Source: Gordonia asplenii
Lineage (GTDB): Bacteria; Actinomycetota; Actinomycetes; Mycobacteriales; Mycobacteriaceae
NCBI RefSeq assembly: GCF_012933505.1
Contig: NZ_JABBNB010000015.1
Location: forward strand, 87,050 to 151,049
Reading direction: 5' to 3'
Length of the DNA: 64,000 bases
Positions 1-8,053 of this stretch are shown piece after piece. The position numbers and the translations under genes were made by a program. Below the pieces are notes generated by a model. That model made no database searches. It had not been told where the DNA came from and worked only from the letters and a program-made list of their open reading frames with translations. Within the stretch, counting starts at the first letter, position 1, and every line of letters starts with the position of its first letter.

Positions 1-2133
1 GTGCCCGACCCGACGCTGACGATCCGGGAGCGCGCCATCGCGTCGTGGCCGCCGGCCTGGTATGGCCAGAACCTTCGAGACATCCTGGTGTCGCTGGGCT
101 ACGACGTCGACACGCCGTGGCAGGACCTGCCCCGCGAAGACCGGGACTGGATTCTGTTCACCGAGGAACGACCGACCGTGCCGGTCTACGCCGGGTTCAC
201 CCCGGCACAGACGCGTCGGGCGATCCGCGACGACATGGAACCCAGCTACCAGGGCACCTTCGTCGGCGCGCGCAGGTACGTGCTCGACACTTTCGCCGGC
301 ACGAAGAGTGCGGGCGTCAAGAAGCGGGTGTCGCGATTCGTCGGCAGCGGACCGTGCACGGTGTGCCACGGCAAGCGGCTCAAGCCCGAGGCGCTGTCGG
401 TGACCTTCGAGGGTTACGACATCGCCGACCTCACTCGGCTCACCCTCGATCAATTGGCCGACCTCTGCGCCGTCGTGCTGGCGCCCGACTGGTCGCCCGC
501 GATGTCGGGTGGCGTCCTCGATCGTCGGGCTCGGCAGTCCGCGGTCGACGCGCGGGTCGCGGCCGGTGGCGCCGAGCACTCGGCCGCCCCCGACGTTCGG
601 ACGACGCCGAACATGTCGGCGGAGAAGCGTTCCGCTGCACAACGTCTGATCGCCGACCTCGCTGAGCGGCTGCAGCCATTGCGCGACCTCGGGCTCGGCT
701 ACCTGTCGCTCGCACGCAGTACGCCGACACTGTCCGGGGGCGAGTTGCAGCGCGTCCGGCTCGCGACACAGCTGTCGTCGCAACTGTTCGGCGTCGTGTA
801 CGTGCTCGACGAACCGTCCGCGGGCCTGCATCCGCGTGATCGCGATGCGTTGCGTGGCATCTTGGCGGGACTCAAGCGCAACGGCAACAGCGTGTTCGTC
901 GTCGAACATTCGCTGGACGTGATCCGGTCTGCGGACTGGCTCGTCGACATCGGACCCGGCGCGGGCGAGAACGGCGGGCGAGTCCTCTACAGCGGTCCGC
1001 CGCAGGGGTTGGCCGACGTCGAGGAATCGGTGACCAGGCGCTATCTCCTTCGGGAGGGCGCCGGTGCCGCGCCGCGGGTGCCGCGGGATCGTGGCGACTG
1101 GCTGCAACTGACCGGTATTCACCGCAACAATCTGCATGATCTGTCAGTCTCGGTTCCGCTGCGTTGCCTGACCGCCGTCACCGGCGTGTCTGGATCGGGA
1201 AAGTCGAGTCTGGTCTCCCAAGCGTTGCCCGAGCTGGTCGGTGACTACCTCGGCCGACCCGTGCGCTTCGACGATGCCGACGACGACGATCTCCTCGCCG
1301 AGACCGTCACCGAGGTGGGCGGAACCGTCGTCGGCGACGTGGCGGGCATCCGTCGCGTGGTGTGCATCGACCAGAAGCCGATCGGTCGCACTCCGCGCTC
1401 GAATGTCGCGACGTACACCGGGATGTTCGACCACATCCGTCGGCATTTCGCGAATACTCCCGAGGCTCGTCGTCGGGGGTACAAGCCCGGCCGATTCTCG
1501 TTCAACGTCGCGGGCGGGCGGTGCCCGACGTGTGAGGGCGAGGGCTGGGTGATGGTCGAACTCCTCTTCTTGCCCAGTGTCTACAGCCCGTGTCCCGACT
1601 GTCATGGTGCGCGCTACAACGCCGAGACACTGGAGATCACGTGGCGAGGACGCAACATCGCCCAGGTGCTGGAGTTGAGCAATGCCGAAGCGCTCGAGTT
1701 CTTCGAGGGTGAGGCGGACGTGATCCGCCCGCTCGACGCCCTGCGCGACGTCGGGCTCGACTACCTGCGGCTCGGACAACCGGCGACCGAGCTGTCCGGC
1801 GGGGAGGCCCAACGCGTCAAACTCGCCGGCGAGCTGCAGCGCGCTCATCGGGGCGATACGCTCTACCTCCTCGACGAACCCACCGCCGGTCTCCACCCGG
1901 CCGACACCGATCGCCTGCTCGCGCACCTGCACCGACTCGTCGACGCCGGCAACACGGTCGTGGCCGCCGAACTGGACATGCGGGTCGTCGCACAGGCTGA
2001 TCACGTCATCGACATGGGGCCCGGTGCAGGCGGTGCGGGCGGGCACGTCGTCGCCGCGGGTACTCCCGCCGACGTGGCGGCGTGCGATGCCAGTGCAACG
2101 GCCCGGTATCTGTCCGCTGAGCTGCCACGATGA
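1..2133 (+). CDS. UvrA-like ABC ATPase, 5' end outside window
   Basis: This is the C-terminal roughly 710 residues of a UvrA-family protein; the first Walker A lies upstream of the window, so the GTG at base 1 is an internal valine and not a start. Visible in order: a zinc-finger half CTVCHG, the first ABC signature LSGGELQRV near residue 244, Walker B VVYVLDEPSAGLHP, the second Walker A GVSGSGKSS near 397, a Cys-rich zinc module (CPTCEGEG...CPDCHG) near 508-535, the second signature LSGGEAQRV near 598 and Walker B LYLLDEPTAGLHP. UvrA binds damaged DNA in nucleotide excision repair. Proteins of this shorter class are often UvrA paralogues whose repair or drug-tolerance role is unproven, so no symbol is given. 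The stop is 55 bases before the nhaA start on the same strand. Confidence 0.9.
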   Translation: MPDPTLTIRERAIASWPPAWYGQNLRDILVSLGYDVDTPWQDLPREDRDWILFTEERPTVPVYAGFTPAQTRRAIRDDMEPSYQGTFVGARRYVLDTFAGTKSAGVKKRVSRFVGSGPCTVCHGKRLKPEALSVTFEGYDIADLTRLTLDQLADLCAVVLAPDWSPAMSGGVLDRRARQSAVDARVAAGGAEHSAAPDVRTTPNMSAEKRSAAQRLIADLAERLQPLRDLGLGYLSLARSTPTLSGGELQRVRLATQLSSQLFGVVYVLDEPSAGLHPRDRDALRGILAGLKRNGNSVFVVEHSLDVIRSADWLVDIGPGAGENGGRVLYSGPPQGLADVEESVTRRYLLREGAGAAPRVPRDRGDWLQLTGIHRNNLHDLSVSVPLRCLTAVTGVSGSGKSSLVSQALPELVGDYLGRPVRFDDADDDDLLAETVTEVGGTVVGDVAGIRRVVCIDQKPIGRTPRSNVATYTGMFDHIRRHFANTPEARRRGYKPGRFSFNVAGGRCPTCEGEGWVMVELLFLPSVYSPCPDCHGARYNAETLEITWRGRNIAQVLELSNAEALEFFEGEADVIRPLDALRDVGLDYLRLGQPATELSGGEAQRVKLAGELQRAHRGDTLYLLDEPTAGLHPADTDRLLAHLHRLVDAGNTVVAAELDMRVVAQADHVIDMGPGAGGAGGHVVAAGTPADVAACDASATARYLSAELPR

Positions 2134-2188
2134 TCAGCGTGTCCAGTCAGTGCGATCGACTGCTTTTCGAATCGACGGAAGGACGAAC

Positions 2189-4042
2189 ATGCGGCAGCAG
2201 GTGCACGAAGCTCACGGGATGAAGGACCGGGTCGCGTTCTTTCTCCGACGAGAGTCGGGGTCGGCGGTAGTGCTCGCCGCCGCGACCGTGGTGGCGCTGG
2301 TGTGGGCAAATTCGCCGGCCTCGGCGGACTACTTCGCGTTATGGCAGCGCGAGGCCGGCTTCTACCTCGGATCGGTGGGCATGCACATGAGCCTGCATCA
2401 CTGGATCAACGACGGGTTGATGGTGGTCTTCTTCTTTCTCGTCGGCCTGGAGGTACGTCAGGAATTCGCCCACGGTTCGCTGCGCGATCCGGCGCGAGCG
2501 AGCATCGCACTGGTCGCGGGAGTCGCGGGTGTGATTCTTCCGGCGCTGATCTACCTCCTCGTGGTCGGCGGCGATGGAGTCAAAGGCTGGGGCGCTGTCG
2601 TCGGCACCGACACCGCGTTCATGCTCGGCGCACTCGCCATCGTCGGCCCCCGACTCTCGGGTCAGCTGCGCGTGTTCCTGCTGACGCTGACGGTCGTCGA
2701 CGACTTCCTCGCGGTATCGATCATCGGCGTGGTGTACAGCGAAGATATTCGCTTGGTACCGCTGCTGGTTTCCCTTGCCTGCTTGGTTGCCCTGTGGCTG
2801 CTGGGACGATCGCGACAATGGCGCGCCACTCCATATCTGTTGATCATCGTCGTGCTGTGGTTCAGCACCGTCGAGTCCGGTATCCATGCGTCGCTCGCCG
2901 GGATGGTCGCCGGATTGCTCGTCCCGGCCTATCCCACGCAACGACACAAGGTCGTGGAGGCCAAGCAACTGTTCCGGGACTTCTGGCAGTCGCCCAGCGC
3001 GGCGTCGGGCCGGGAAGTCGCTCGTGGCCTGGCGAAGGGAACCGCGGTCAATGAACGGCTCCACGAAGACCTGAGGTTGCCGACAGCTCTGCTGGTGGTG
3101 CCGCTCTTCGCGCTCGCCAACGCCGGCGTCGACCTGCGGGGCGGACTACTCTCCGACGCCGTCGGATCGAGTGTCACGTGGGGCGTTGTGCTGGGGCTCG
3201 TCCTGGGCAAGTTCCTCGGCATCGGCCTGGCAACCGTCGCCGCGGTGCGGTTCGGGGTGGGACGACTGCCGCAAGGCGTCGGCATGGGAAGCGTGTTCGG
3301 TGGCGCGGCGCTGTCGGGGATGGGCTTCACGGTGTCGCTGCTCATCATCGGGCTGGCCTTCGGCACGACGTCGGAGTTGGGCCGGCAGGCGACCGTCGGA
3401 GTTCTGGCGGCGATGGTCCTCGCCGCATTGCTCGGTTGGGCCATCTTCCGGGTTGCAGCGGCACGATGGGGCGAAGACACCGCCGATCTTCCGATGGTGC
3501 TGTCTCCGCCGGTCGACCCGGAGGTCGACCACATTCGCGGGCCGGAGGACGCCCAACTCACCCTGGTCGAGTTCGTCGACTTCGAATGTGCGTTCTGTGC
3601 CCACGCCACCGGCGGCTGGGAGGACCTGCATGCGCGGTTCGGCGACGACTTGCGCTATGTGGTGCGCCATCTGCCGCTCACCGATGAGCACCCGCACGCC
3701 CTGCTGGCGGCCAAGGCGGCCGAGGCCGCCGCGCGGCAGCAGATGTTCTGGCCGTGGCTCGATCTGGTGTTCACCCGACAGACCGATCTCGAACGCGCGG
3801 ACCTGATCGCCTACGCGCGCGAGCTCGGCCTCGACGTCGCCCGATTCACCAAGGACCTCGACAGCGCCGAGGTCGAGGCACGCGTCGAGCGCGATGTGCT
3901 GAGCGCCGGGTCCAGCGGCGCCCGGGCAACCCCGACCTTCTTCATCGACGGCTGTCGTAACGTCGGGGCGTACGACGCCCGCGCGCTGTCCGCCGGACTC
4001 GAACACAGCCGCCGGGGTACGCGCACGCAGGATCCGGTCTAG
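2189..4042 (+). CDS. nhaA: NhaA Na+/H+ antiporter with C-terminal DsbA-like domain
   Basis: 617 residues. Residues about 10-430 are an NhaA antiporter with many hydrophobic helices; the ion-binding aspartate pair is seen in LTVVDDFLAVSI, and GTDTAFMLGAL and the C-terminal GMGFTVSLL helix are also family features. It exchanges cytoplasmic Na+ for H+ at the inner membrane. Residues about 445-617 form a thioredoxin/DsbA-like domain with a CAFC redox motif in FVDFECAFCAHATGGW. NhaA-DsbA fusions are known in actinobacteria; the redox domain could sense or modify the transporter, but its job is not established. The ATG at 2189 was chosen because GGAAGGA lies six bases upstream; the frame is open further back into the uvrA-like gene. 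It is followed by a repeat-rich gap. Confidence 0.92.
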   Translation: MRQQVHEAHGMKDRVAFFLRRESGSAVVLAAATVVALVWANSPASADYFALWQREAGFYLGSVGMHMSLHHWINDGLMVVFFFLVGLEVRQEFAHGSLRDPARASIALVAGVAGVILPALIYLLVVGGDGVKGWGAVVGTDTAFMLGALAIVGPRLSGQLRVFLLTLTVVDDFLAVSIIGVVYSEDIRLVPLLVSLACLVALWLLGRSRQWRATPYLLIIVVLWFSTVESGIHASLAGMVAGLLVPAYPTQRHKVVEAKQLFRDFWQSPSAASGREVARGLAKGTAVNERLHEDLRLPTALLVVPLFALANAGVDLRGGLLSDAVGSSVTWGVVLGLVLGKFLGIGLATVAAVRFGVGRLPQGVGMGSVFGGAALSGMGFTVSLLIIGLAFGTTSELGRQATVGVLAAMVLAALLGWAIFRVAAARWGEDTADLPMVLSPPVDPEVDHIRGPEDAQLTLVEFVDFECAFCAHATGGWEDLHARFGDDLRYVVRHLPLTDEHPHALLAAKAAEAAARQQMFWPWLDLVFTRQTDLERADLIAYARELGLDVARFTKDLDSAEVEARVERDVLSAGSSGARATPTFFIDGCRNVGAYDARALSAGLEHSRRGTRTQDPV

Positions 4043-4057
4043 CTGGTCCATTCCGGT

Positions 4058-4268
4058 GGTTGAGCCGCATACCACGGTGGTTGAGCCGCATACTCCGCTG
4101 GTTGAGCCGCAACTCCGCTGGTTGAGCGCCACCCCGCCGGTTGAGCCGCATACCCCGCTGGTTGAGCCGGGCCGAAGCGCCGACGCAGGCCCGTACCCCG
4201 CTGGTTGATCCGCACACCCCGCTGGTTGAGCGCCATACCGCTGGTTGAGCGCCACCCCGCCGGTTGAG
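4058..4268. repeat. Ladder of ten GGTTGA(G/T)-start units at about 20-bp spacing
   Basis: GGTTGAG or GGTTGAT starts occur at 4058, 4079, 4100, 4120, 4139, 4160, 4203, 4223, 4243 and 4262. Spacing is 19-21 bp with one 43-bp gap, so the units sit on about the same face of the helix. Typical unit: GGTTGAGCCGCATACTCCGC. The unit is the outer tip of the dispersed element that follows directly. Confidence 0.85.
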
Positions 4269-4650
4269 CCGGGCCGAAGCGCTAGCGAAGGCCCGTGTCG
4301 AAACCACGTACGCCGACGATGTCAGCGCACCCCGCGCAGCACTCAACCTCACTCAACCTGGATCCACCGCACACGGACTCATTTCGCCGATTGAGCGTGC
4401 GCAGCGAGTCGAAATCAGAGTGAGTACCACCGGTGTTCGCGTGGCATCCGCCGTCGAGTTCCAAACCGTGGTGATCCCCTCGGGGTGTGCAACCAGCAGG
4501 CGCATTTGCGGTCGGTCGGTCTCGGCTTCCGCCCAGCATTGACTCACCGAAATCGGTTGTGTCACAGTGGTTTCGACACGTTAGTCACTTCGACTCGGCT
4601 AGCGCCTCGCTCAGTACGGCGCGCTAACACTCCTCACGGCTCAACCAGCG
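4262..4650. repeat. Dispersed arm-bearing repeat, copy 1
   Basis: The left arm (4262-4306) begins GGTTGAGCCGGGCCGAAGCG and ends GTCGAAACC. The right arm (4568-4650) begins with GGTTTCGAC and ends CGGCTCAACC, giving inverted ends. The core holds no gene. Members of the same family occur near 7.7, 13.5, 26.5, 28.8, 39.1, 42.7 and 52.0 kb. Confidence 0.85.
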
Positions 4651-4810
4651 GGGATAGGCGGCTCAACCGCCGGGGTGGAGCCGCTGTCGGTCGATCAAGG
4701 CTGCGACCCGCGTCGGAGCCGGCCCCGCTCGCGGCTGAGCAGACACCTCGCTTGAGCCCTGCGGCGCGTAGGATGCCAACGGCGACCCAAAGCGAGCCGA
4801 GGAGGCAACC

Positions 4811-5863
4811 GTGCGCGTGGGAGAGGATGCGTCTGCGCCGCCCAATGTCGCCCGAACCTGGTCGACCGACGACGTCGCCCCAGAGTCTGCCGTAGATTAC
4901 TGGCGCTCGGTCCGCCGCCACGTCTACGCCGACGTGTCCACCGAGCCGCATACCGGTGAGTTCACCGGATCGATCAGCAGCGCTTGCTACGGGGAGTACT
5001 CGGTGTCGACTAAACGCGCCAGCGGCGAGCGCGTGCTTCGGAGCGGTCGACTGATCGGACGCAGCACCGACGATCCCGACTATGTCTTTGCGGTATTACC
5101 CACGCGCGGAACGGGTTTCATCGAGCAGGCGGGCAACTCCGCCCGGTTCGGCCCGGGAGAGATGATCTGCTACGACAGCAGCCTTCCCTTCGAAATGAAC
5201 TACGACGGCGGCTTTGAGCAAGTCGTCGTCCACCTGCCCGCGGACCAGGCATTCGCGACGTCGGGTGTGCGGCGCGGCGCGGAGTTGCTGGCCACACCGA
5301 TAGCGCTCGACGGAGCGCTGTCGTCGGTGGCGTCGTTCTTCTTGAGTCTCGCTCACACGCAGTTGGACGACCCGGTCGGCGCCGCGATCCTGGCGCCCCA
5401 GGTCACCGGTCTCGCCGGTTCGTTGCTCGCCTACGCCTCTTCGACGATGGGCGAACAGGATCTACCACTGCTCCTGCGCCGCGAGCAGGTCGTCGAGTAC
5501 ATGCGCCGACATCTGAGCGACCCCGACCTCGACATCCAATCCATTGCGGTCGGATGTCATGTGTCTCGTCGGAGCCTGTATCGCATTTTTGAGGGAAGTG
5601 GCCAGAGCGTGGCCGGTCGACTTCGACTGCTCCGCGTCGAGGCGGCGCAGAAGCTGTTGGCCGCTCAGGGAAACGTTTCGATCGGGTCGGTGGCCCGCCA
5701 CGTCGGATTCTCCAGCGAGGCGCAGTTCTACCGCACCTTTCGATCGATCACCGGCGCGACCCCCGGTGAATACCGGCAGCTCAGGAGCGGGGCGGCGGTG
5801 TTCGGCCGAGACGGTCGGCCGATCGGATCACCATCGCTCGACGGTCGGCGAGCGGTGGGATAA
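4811..5863 (+). CDS. AraC-family transcriptional regulator
   Basis: 350 residues. The N-terminal 200 or so residues resemble the AraC_binding_2 sensory fold (GTGFIEQAGNSARFGPGEM, with a turn typical of cupin-like regulators). The C-terminal AraC/XylS DNA-binding region has two helix-turn-helix units: DIQSIAVGCHVSRRSLYRIF near 237-257, then VARHVGFSSEAQFYRTFRS, ending in the family signature ATPGEYR. The GTG at 4811 is preceded by GAGGAGG with good spacing. It starts the catabolic island and lies just upstream of the TetR gene. Regulators of this class usually activate neighbouring catabolic genes in response to a substrate; the ligand is unknown. Confidence 0.9.
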   Translation: MRVGEDASAPPNVARTWSTDDVAPESAVDYWRSVRRHVYADVSTEPHTGEFTGSISSACYGEYSVSTKRASGERVLRSGRLIGRSTDDPDYVFAVLPTRGTGFIEQAGNSARFGPGEMICYDSSLPFEMNYDGGFEQVVVHLPADQAFATSGVRRGAELLATPIALDGALSSVASFFLSLAHTQLDDPVGAAILAPQVTGLAGSLLAYASSTMGEQDLPLLLRREQVVEYMRRHLSDPDLDIQSIAVGCHVSRRSLYRIFEGSGQSVAGRLRLLRVEAAQKLLAAQGNVSIGSVARHVGFSSEAQFYRTFRSITGATPGEYRQLRSGAAVFGRDGRPIGSPSLDGRRAVG

Positions 5864-5937
5864 ACCGGATCGGCTGACTCCGGGCAGCGGGTAGGGTCGA
5901 GTCGGGCCTGCTGAAACCCATTTGAACGAAGCCTCAA

Positions 5938-5957
5938 TTGCCCGTACGTACGGTTAG
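5938..5957. promoter_or_regulatory. Palindromic operator site 1, before the TetR gene
   Basis: The 20-mer is TTGCCCGTACGTACGGTTAG; its core CCGTACGTACGG (5942-5953) is a perfect palindrome. It lies 50 bp before the TetR ATG, suggesting autoregulation. One of seven related sites in the window. Confidence 0.75.
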
Positions 5958-6006
5958 GCGTAGCCTTGAAGTCAACCCGACGTCCCCGGCATTCGATGAG
6001 GAAACC

Positions 6007-6720
6007 ATGACGGCAGTACAGCCTGCCCGCGCCGCCCGGAAGCGTGCCGGAGCCAGCGCGCGGCCCAGCAGCCGCGATGAGATTCGCGACGCCTTCACTC
6101 GCCGCGTTGCCGAATCCGGTTACGACGGAACCAATTTCGGTGCCATCGCCGAAGAGCTAGGCATCAGCAAGGGGACCATCGTCCATCATTTCGGGACCAA
6201 GGAGCTGCTCTTCGCCGACGCGCACGAGCGGTACATGGAGAATCGCCTCGCCGAGGCGAAAGACATCGTCGCGCGCCTCGATTCACCCGTCACCCGACTC
6301 GCCGGTCTCGTGTGGGCATTCGCGATGTATCAGACCTACGGGCGCACCGAGACGGTCGCATTTCAGCGCGAGATCATCCGATTCAACGACGCACCGTCGA
6401 TGCAACGCTCCCGCGAACTGCGCGACGAATACCTCGATTTGCTCAAGAACGTCCTCGTCGAAGGCATCGACGCAGGCTTCTTCCACGACGGCAACGTGTC
6501 GATCTGGGCACTGCAGATCTTCGGCGGCACCCAGTGGATGTGGACGTGGTTCAATCCCTCGGGAAGCGTGTCCAACGACGACGTCGCACAGTCCTACGTC
6601 ACGCTCATCCTGCGTGGTTTGTTGCTCGACGCAGGCGTCGTCGACGCGCTGATCGCCCCCGCCGGAACCGTGCGGATCGCTGTCTACGAGGTGCTCGACG
6701 CCGCAGCGCAGGCGCTCTGA
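6007..6720 (+). CDS. TetR-family regulator, likely regulator of the catabolic island
   Basis: 237 residues. An N-terminal TetR helix-turn-helix lies at about residues 24-70 (AFTRRVAESGYDGTNFGAIA, then LGISKGTIVHHFGTKELLF). The rest is an all-helical ligand-binding domain rich in aromatic residues (GGTQWMWTWF). The ATG at 6007 follows GATGAGGAAACC. A perfect palindromic core lies 50 bp upstream, and six near-identical sites lie before enzyme genes up to 22 kb away. By position this is the best candidate to bind them all. Acyl-CoA-sensing TetR proteins such as KstR work in this way, so a CoA thioester of the substrate is a plausible but unproven inducer. Confidence 0.9.
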   Translation: MTAVQPARAARKRAGASARPSSRDEIRDAFTRRVAESGYDGTNFGAIAEELGISKGTIVHHFGTKELLFADAHERYMENRLAEAKDIVARLDSPVTRLAGLVWAFAMYQTYGRTETVAFQREIIRFNDAPSMQRSRELRDEYLDLLKNVLVEGIDAGFFHDGNVSIWALQIFGGTQWMWTWFNPSGSVSNDDVAQSYVTLILRGLLLDAGVVDALIAPAGTVRIAVYEVLDAAAQAL

Positions 6721-6811
6721 CACAAACTCACAAGTAAACCAGAGTAGACCGAAGTCATTGCGCTGCAATGGCTTCGGGCCGCATTGCGTTCACGTGTACG
6801 GCAGGCCCCTA

Positions 6812-6996
6812 GGGTGTGTCCCCCCATTCCCTTTGCGGTCCTCGGCGGCCCGCTGACCGCCTGGCTGCGTTGTCGCCGGTCACGATAGCTGCCGCTATCG
6901 CTCCCTCCTCCGCCTTGCCAGATCGGCCACCGACGAAATGCCCCGTCGCTGCGCTCGCCCCGGCGATGCCTTGCAGAAGAATTGGGAGACACACCC
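6812..6996. mobile_element. 185-bp MITE-like element with inverted ends
   Basis: The left end GGGTGTGTCCCCCCATTC (6812-6829) matches the reverse complement of the right end (6979-6996) at 16 of 18 bases. The 185 bp between hold no credible gene. No clear target-site duplication is seen in the flanks. The size and ends suggest a non-autonomous transposon or a fixed remnant. Confidence 0.55.
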
Positions 6997-7022
6997 AAGC
7001 AACGCGGACTGGAAATTCACTA

Positions 7023-7042
7023 TTGACCGTACAGGCGGTCAA
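7023..7042. promoter_or_regulatory. Palindromic operator site 2, before the NTF2-fold gene
   Basis: TTGACCGTACAGGCGGTCAA: perfect TTGACCG/CGGTCAA half-sites with a changed centre. It lies 162 bp before the downstream ATG and just right of the MITE-like element. Confidence 0.7.
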
Positions 7043-7204
7043 TGAGATAGTCGTCACAGCGCGCATGCATCTCACACCGCACCGACTCGTGGTTGGACGG
7101 AAAAGTTCCGTTCGGCGACATCAATCACAGACTCGTCGACTTCGGGCCGATACTCCGATCAACCCGCGTCGACCACTGATCGAGACCCGATCGAAGGAAA
7201 CCCA

Positions 7205-7615
7205 ATGAGCAGAACCGAATTCATCACCGATTTCTTCGGGCACGTCGACGCCACCGATTTTGACTGGTGCCAGGACTATCTGGCGCCCGACTGTCGTATC
7301 GAGGCTCCCGGATTCTCCCAGCAGGGCGGCGAGGTGGTGATCTTGTGGATGGCAGGCTTCTTCGCGGCCTTTCCCGACCTCAAGCATCGCCCGTACCAGG
7401 TTGCGTCAGAAGGAGATTCATCGGCATTCCTCGTCGAAGTCACCGGCACTCACACCGAGGACCTCGCCCTCCCGGACGGTGGCGTCGTGCCGCCCACCGG
7501 CAGGCAGTTACGGATGATCCTCGGCGAATTCTGGACCTTCGACGCCGAGAAGGTCACCGAGTACCGCGTCATCTACGACCAGGCCGAATTCATGACACAG
7601 CTCGGCCTGATGTAG
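7205..7615 (+). CDS. SnoaL-like NTF2-fold protein
   Basis: 136 residues, the usual size for a single SnoaL/NTF2-like domain. It starts FITDFFGHVDATDFDWCQDY and continues with the fold's typical pattern (CRIEAPGF, a GRQLRMILGEFW strand, VTEYRVIYD). Members include polyketide cyclases, limonene-epoxide hydrolase-like enzymes and ketosteroid-isomerase relatives; no catalytic residue set allows a choice here. The ATG at 7205 is preceded by GAAGGAAACCC. It stands alone between a shared operator and a repeat-rich gap, so it is probably expressed as its own unit of the regulon and may act on, or bind, a ring-bearing or isoprenoid intermediate (inference). Confidence 0.85.
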   Translation: MSRTEFITDFFGHVDATDFDWCQDYLAPDCRIEAPGFSQQGGEVVILWMAGFFAAFPDLKHRPYQVASEGDSSAFLVEVTGTHTEDLALPDGGVVPPTGRQLRMILGEFWTFDAEKVTEYRVIYDQAEFMTQLGLM

Positions 7616-7685
7616 CGAGCGCGCTCGGCCGAACGAGCGACACCGTTGGCTTCAGCCCGGACTCACCGATGGCCGCCCCATCGCT

Positions 7686-7806
7686 GCTGGTTGAGCGAGG
7701 CGCAGCCGAGTCGAAACTGCGCGACGTAAACTTCACGCCTCGGAATCCGTTGTGTTGCTGTGGTTTCGACTCGTTCTCCGCTAGCGCTCCGAGCGGCTCA
7801 ACCAGC
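7686..7806. repeat. Dispersed arm-bearing repeat, copy 2
   Basis: The left arm starts CTGGTTGAGCGAGGCGCAGC and the right arm ends GGCTCAACCAGC, giving inverted ends about 120 bp apart. No gene inside. Confidence 0.8.
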
Positions 7807-7845
7807 GGTTGGCCGACCCGGTCACCACGGCTCAACCATCCCTGC

Positions 7846-7941
7846 TGGTTGAGCGAGGCGTAGCCGAGTCGAAACCTCCCGTGGGTGTCTCCACGGCTCA
7901 ACCGTCCTGCTGGCTGAGCGAGGCGAAGCCGAGTCGAAACC
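7846..7941. repeat. Two direct partial copies of the repeat arm
   Basis: Two direct arms (about 7846-7878 and 7908-7941), each CTGGTTGAGCGAGGCG-like or CTGGCTGAGCGAGGCG-like and ending GAGTCGAAACC. They lie between the NTF2-fold gene and the aldehyde dehydrogenase operator. Confidence 0.75.
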
Positions 7942-7994
7942 CCACAACACTGACTTGCTCCGCACGCCCAACAAATACTCCCAAGCTCTTGAAA

Positions 7995-8014
7995 CTGACC
8001 GCACGTACGGTTAG
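7995..8014. promoter_or_regulatory. Palindromic operator site 3, before the aldehyde dehydrogenase gene
   Basis: CTGACCGCACGTACGGTTAG, one of seven related 20-mers. It ends 39 bp before the ATG at 8054, where a promoter is expected, which fits repression. Confidence 0.75.
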
Positions 8015-8053
8015 TGTGAGTGCCATCACCCGCAACACCCCAAGGAGAATCCA

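Noticed and set aside
4058..4268. CRISPR-like array
   Set aside because: Units are contiguous and about 20 bp with no unique spacers and no cas genes nearby; it is an expansion of a dispersed repeat tip.
6812..6996. Complete insertion sequence
   Set aside because: No transposase frame and no clear target duplication; treated as MITE-like only.
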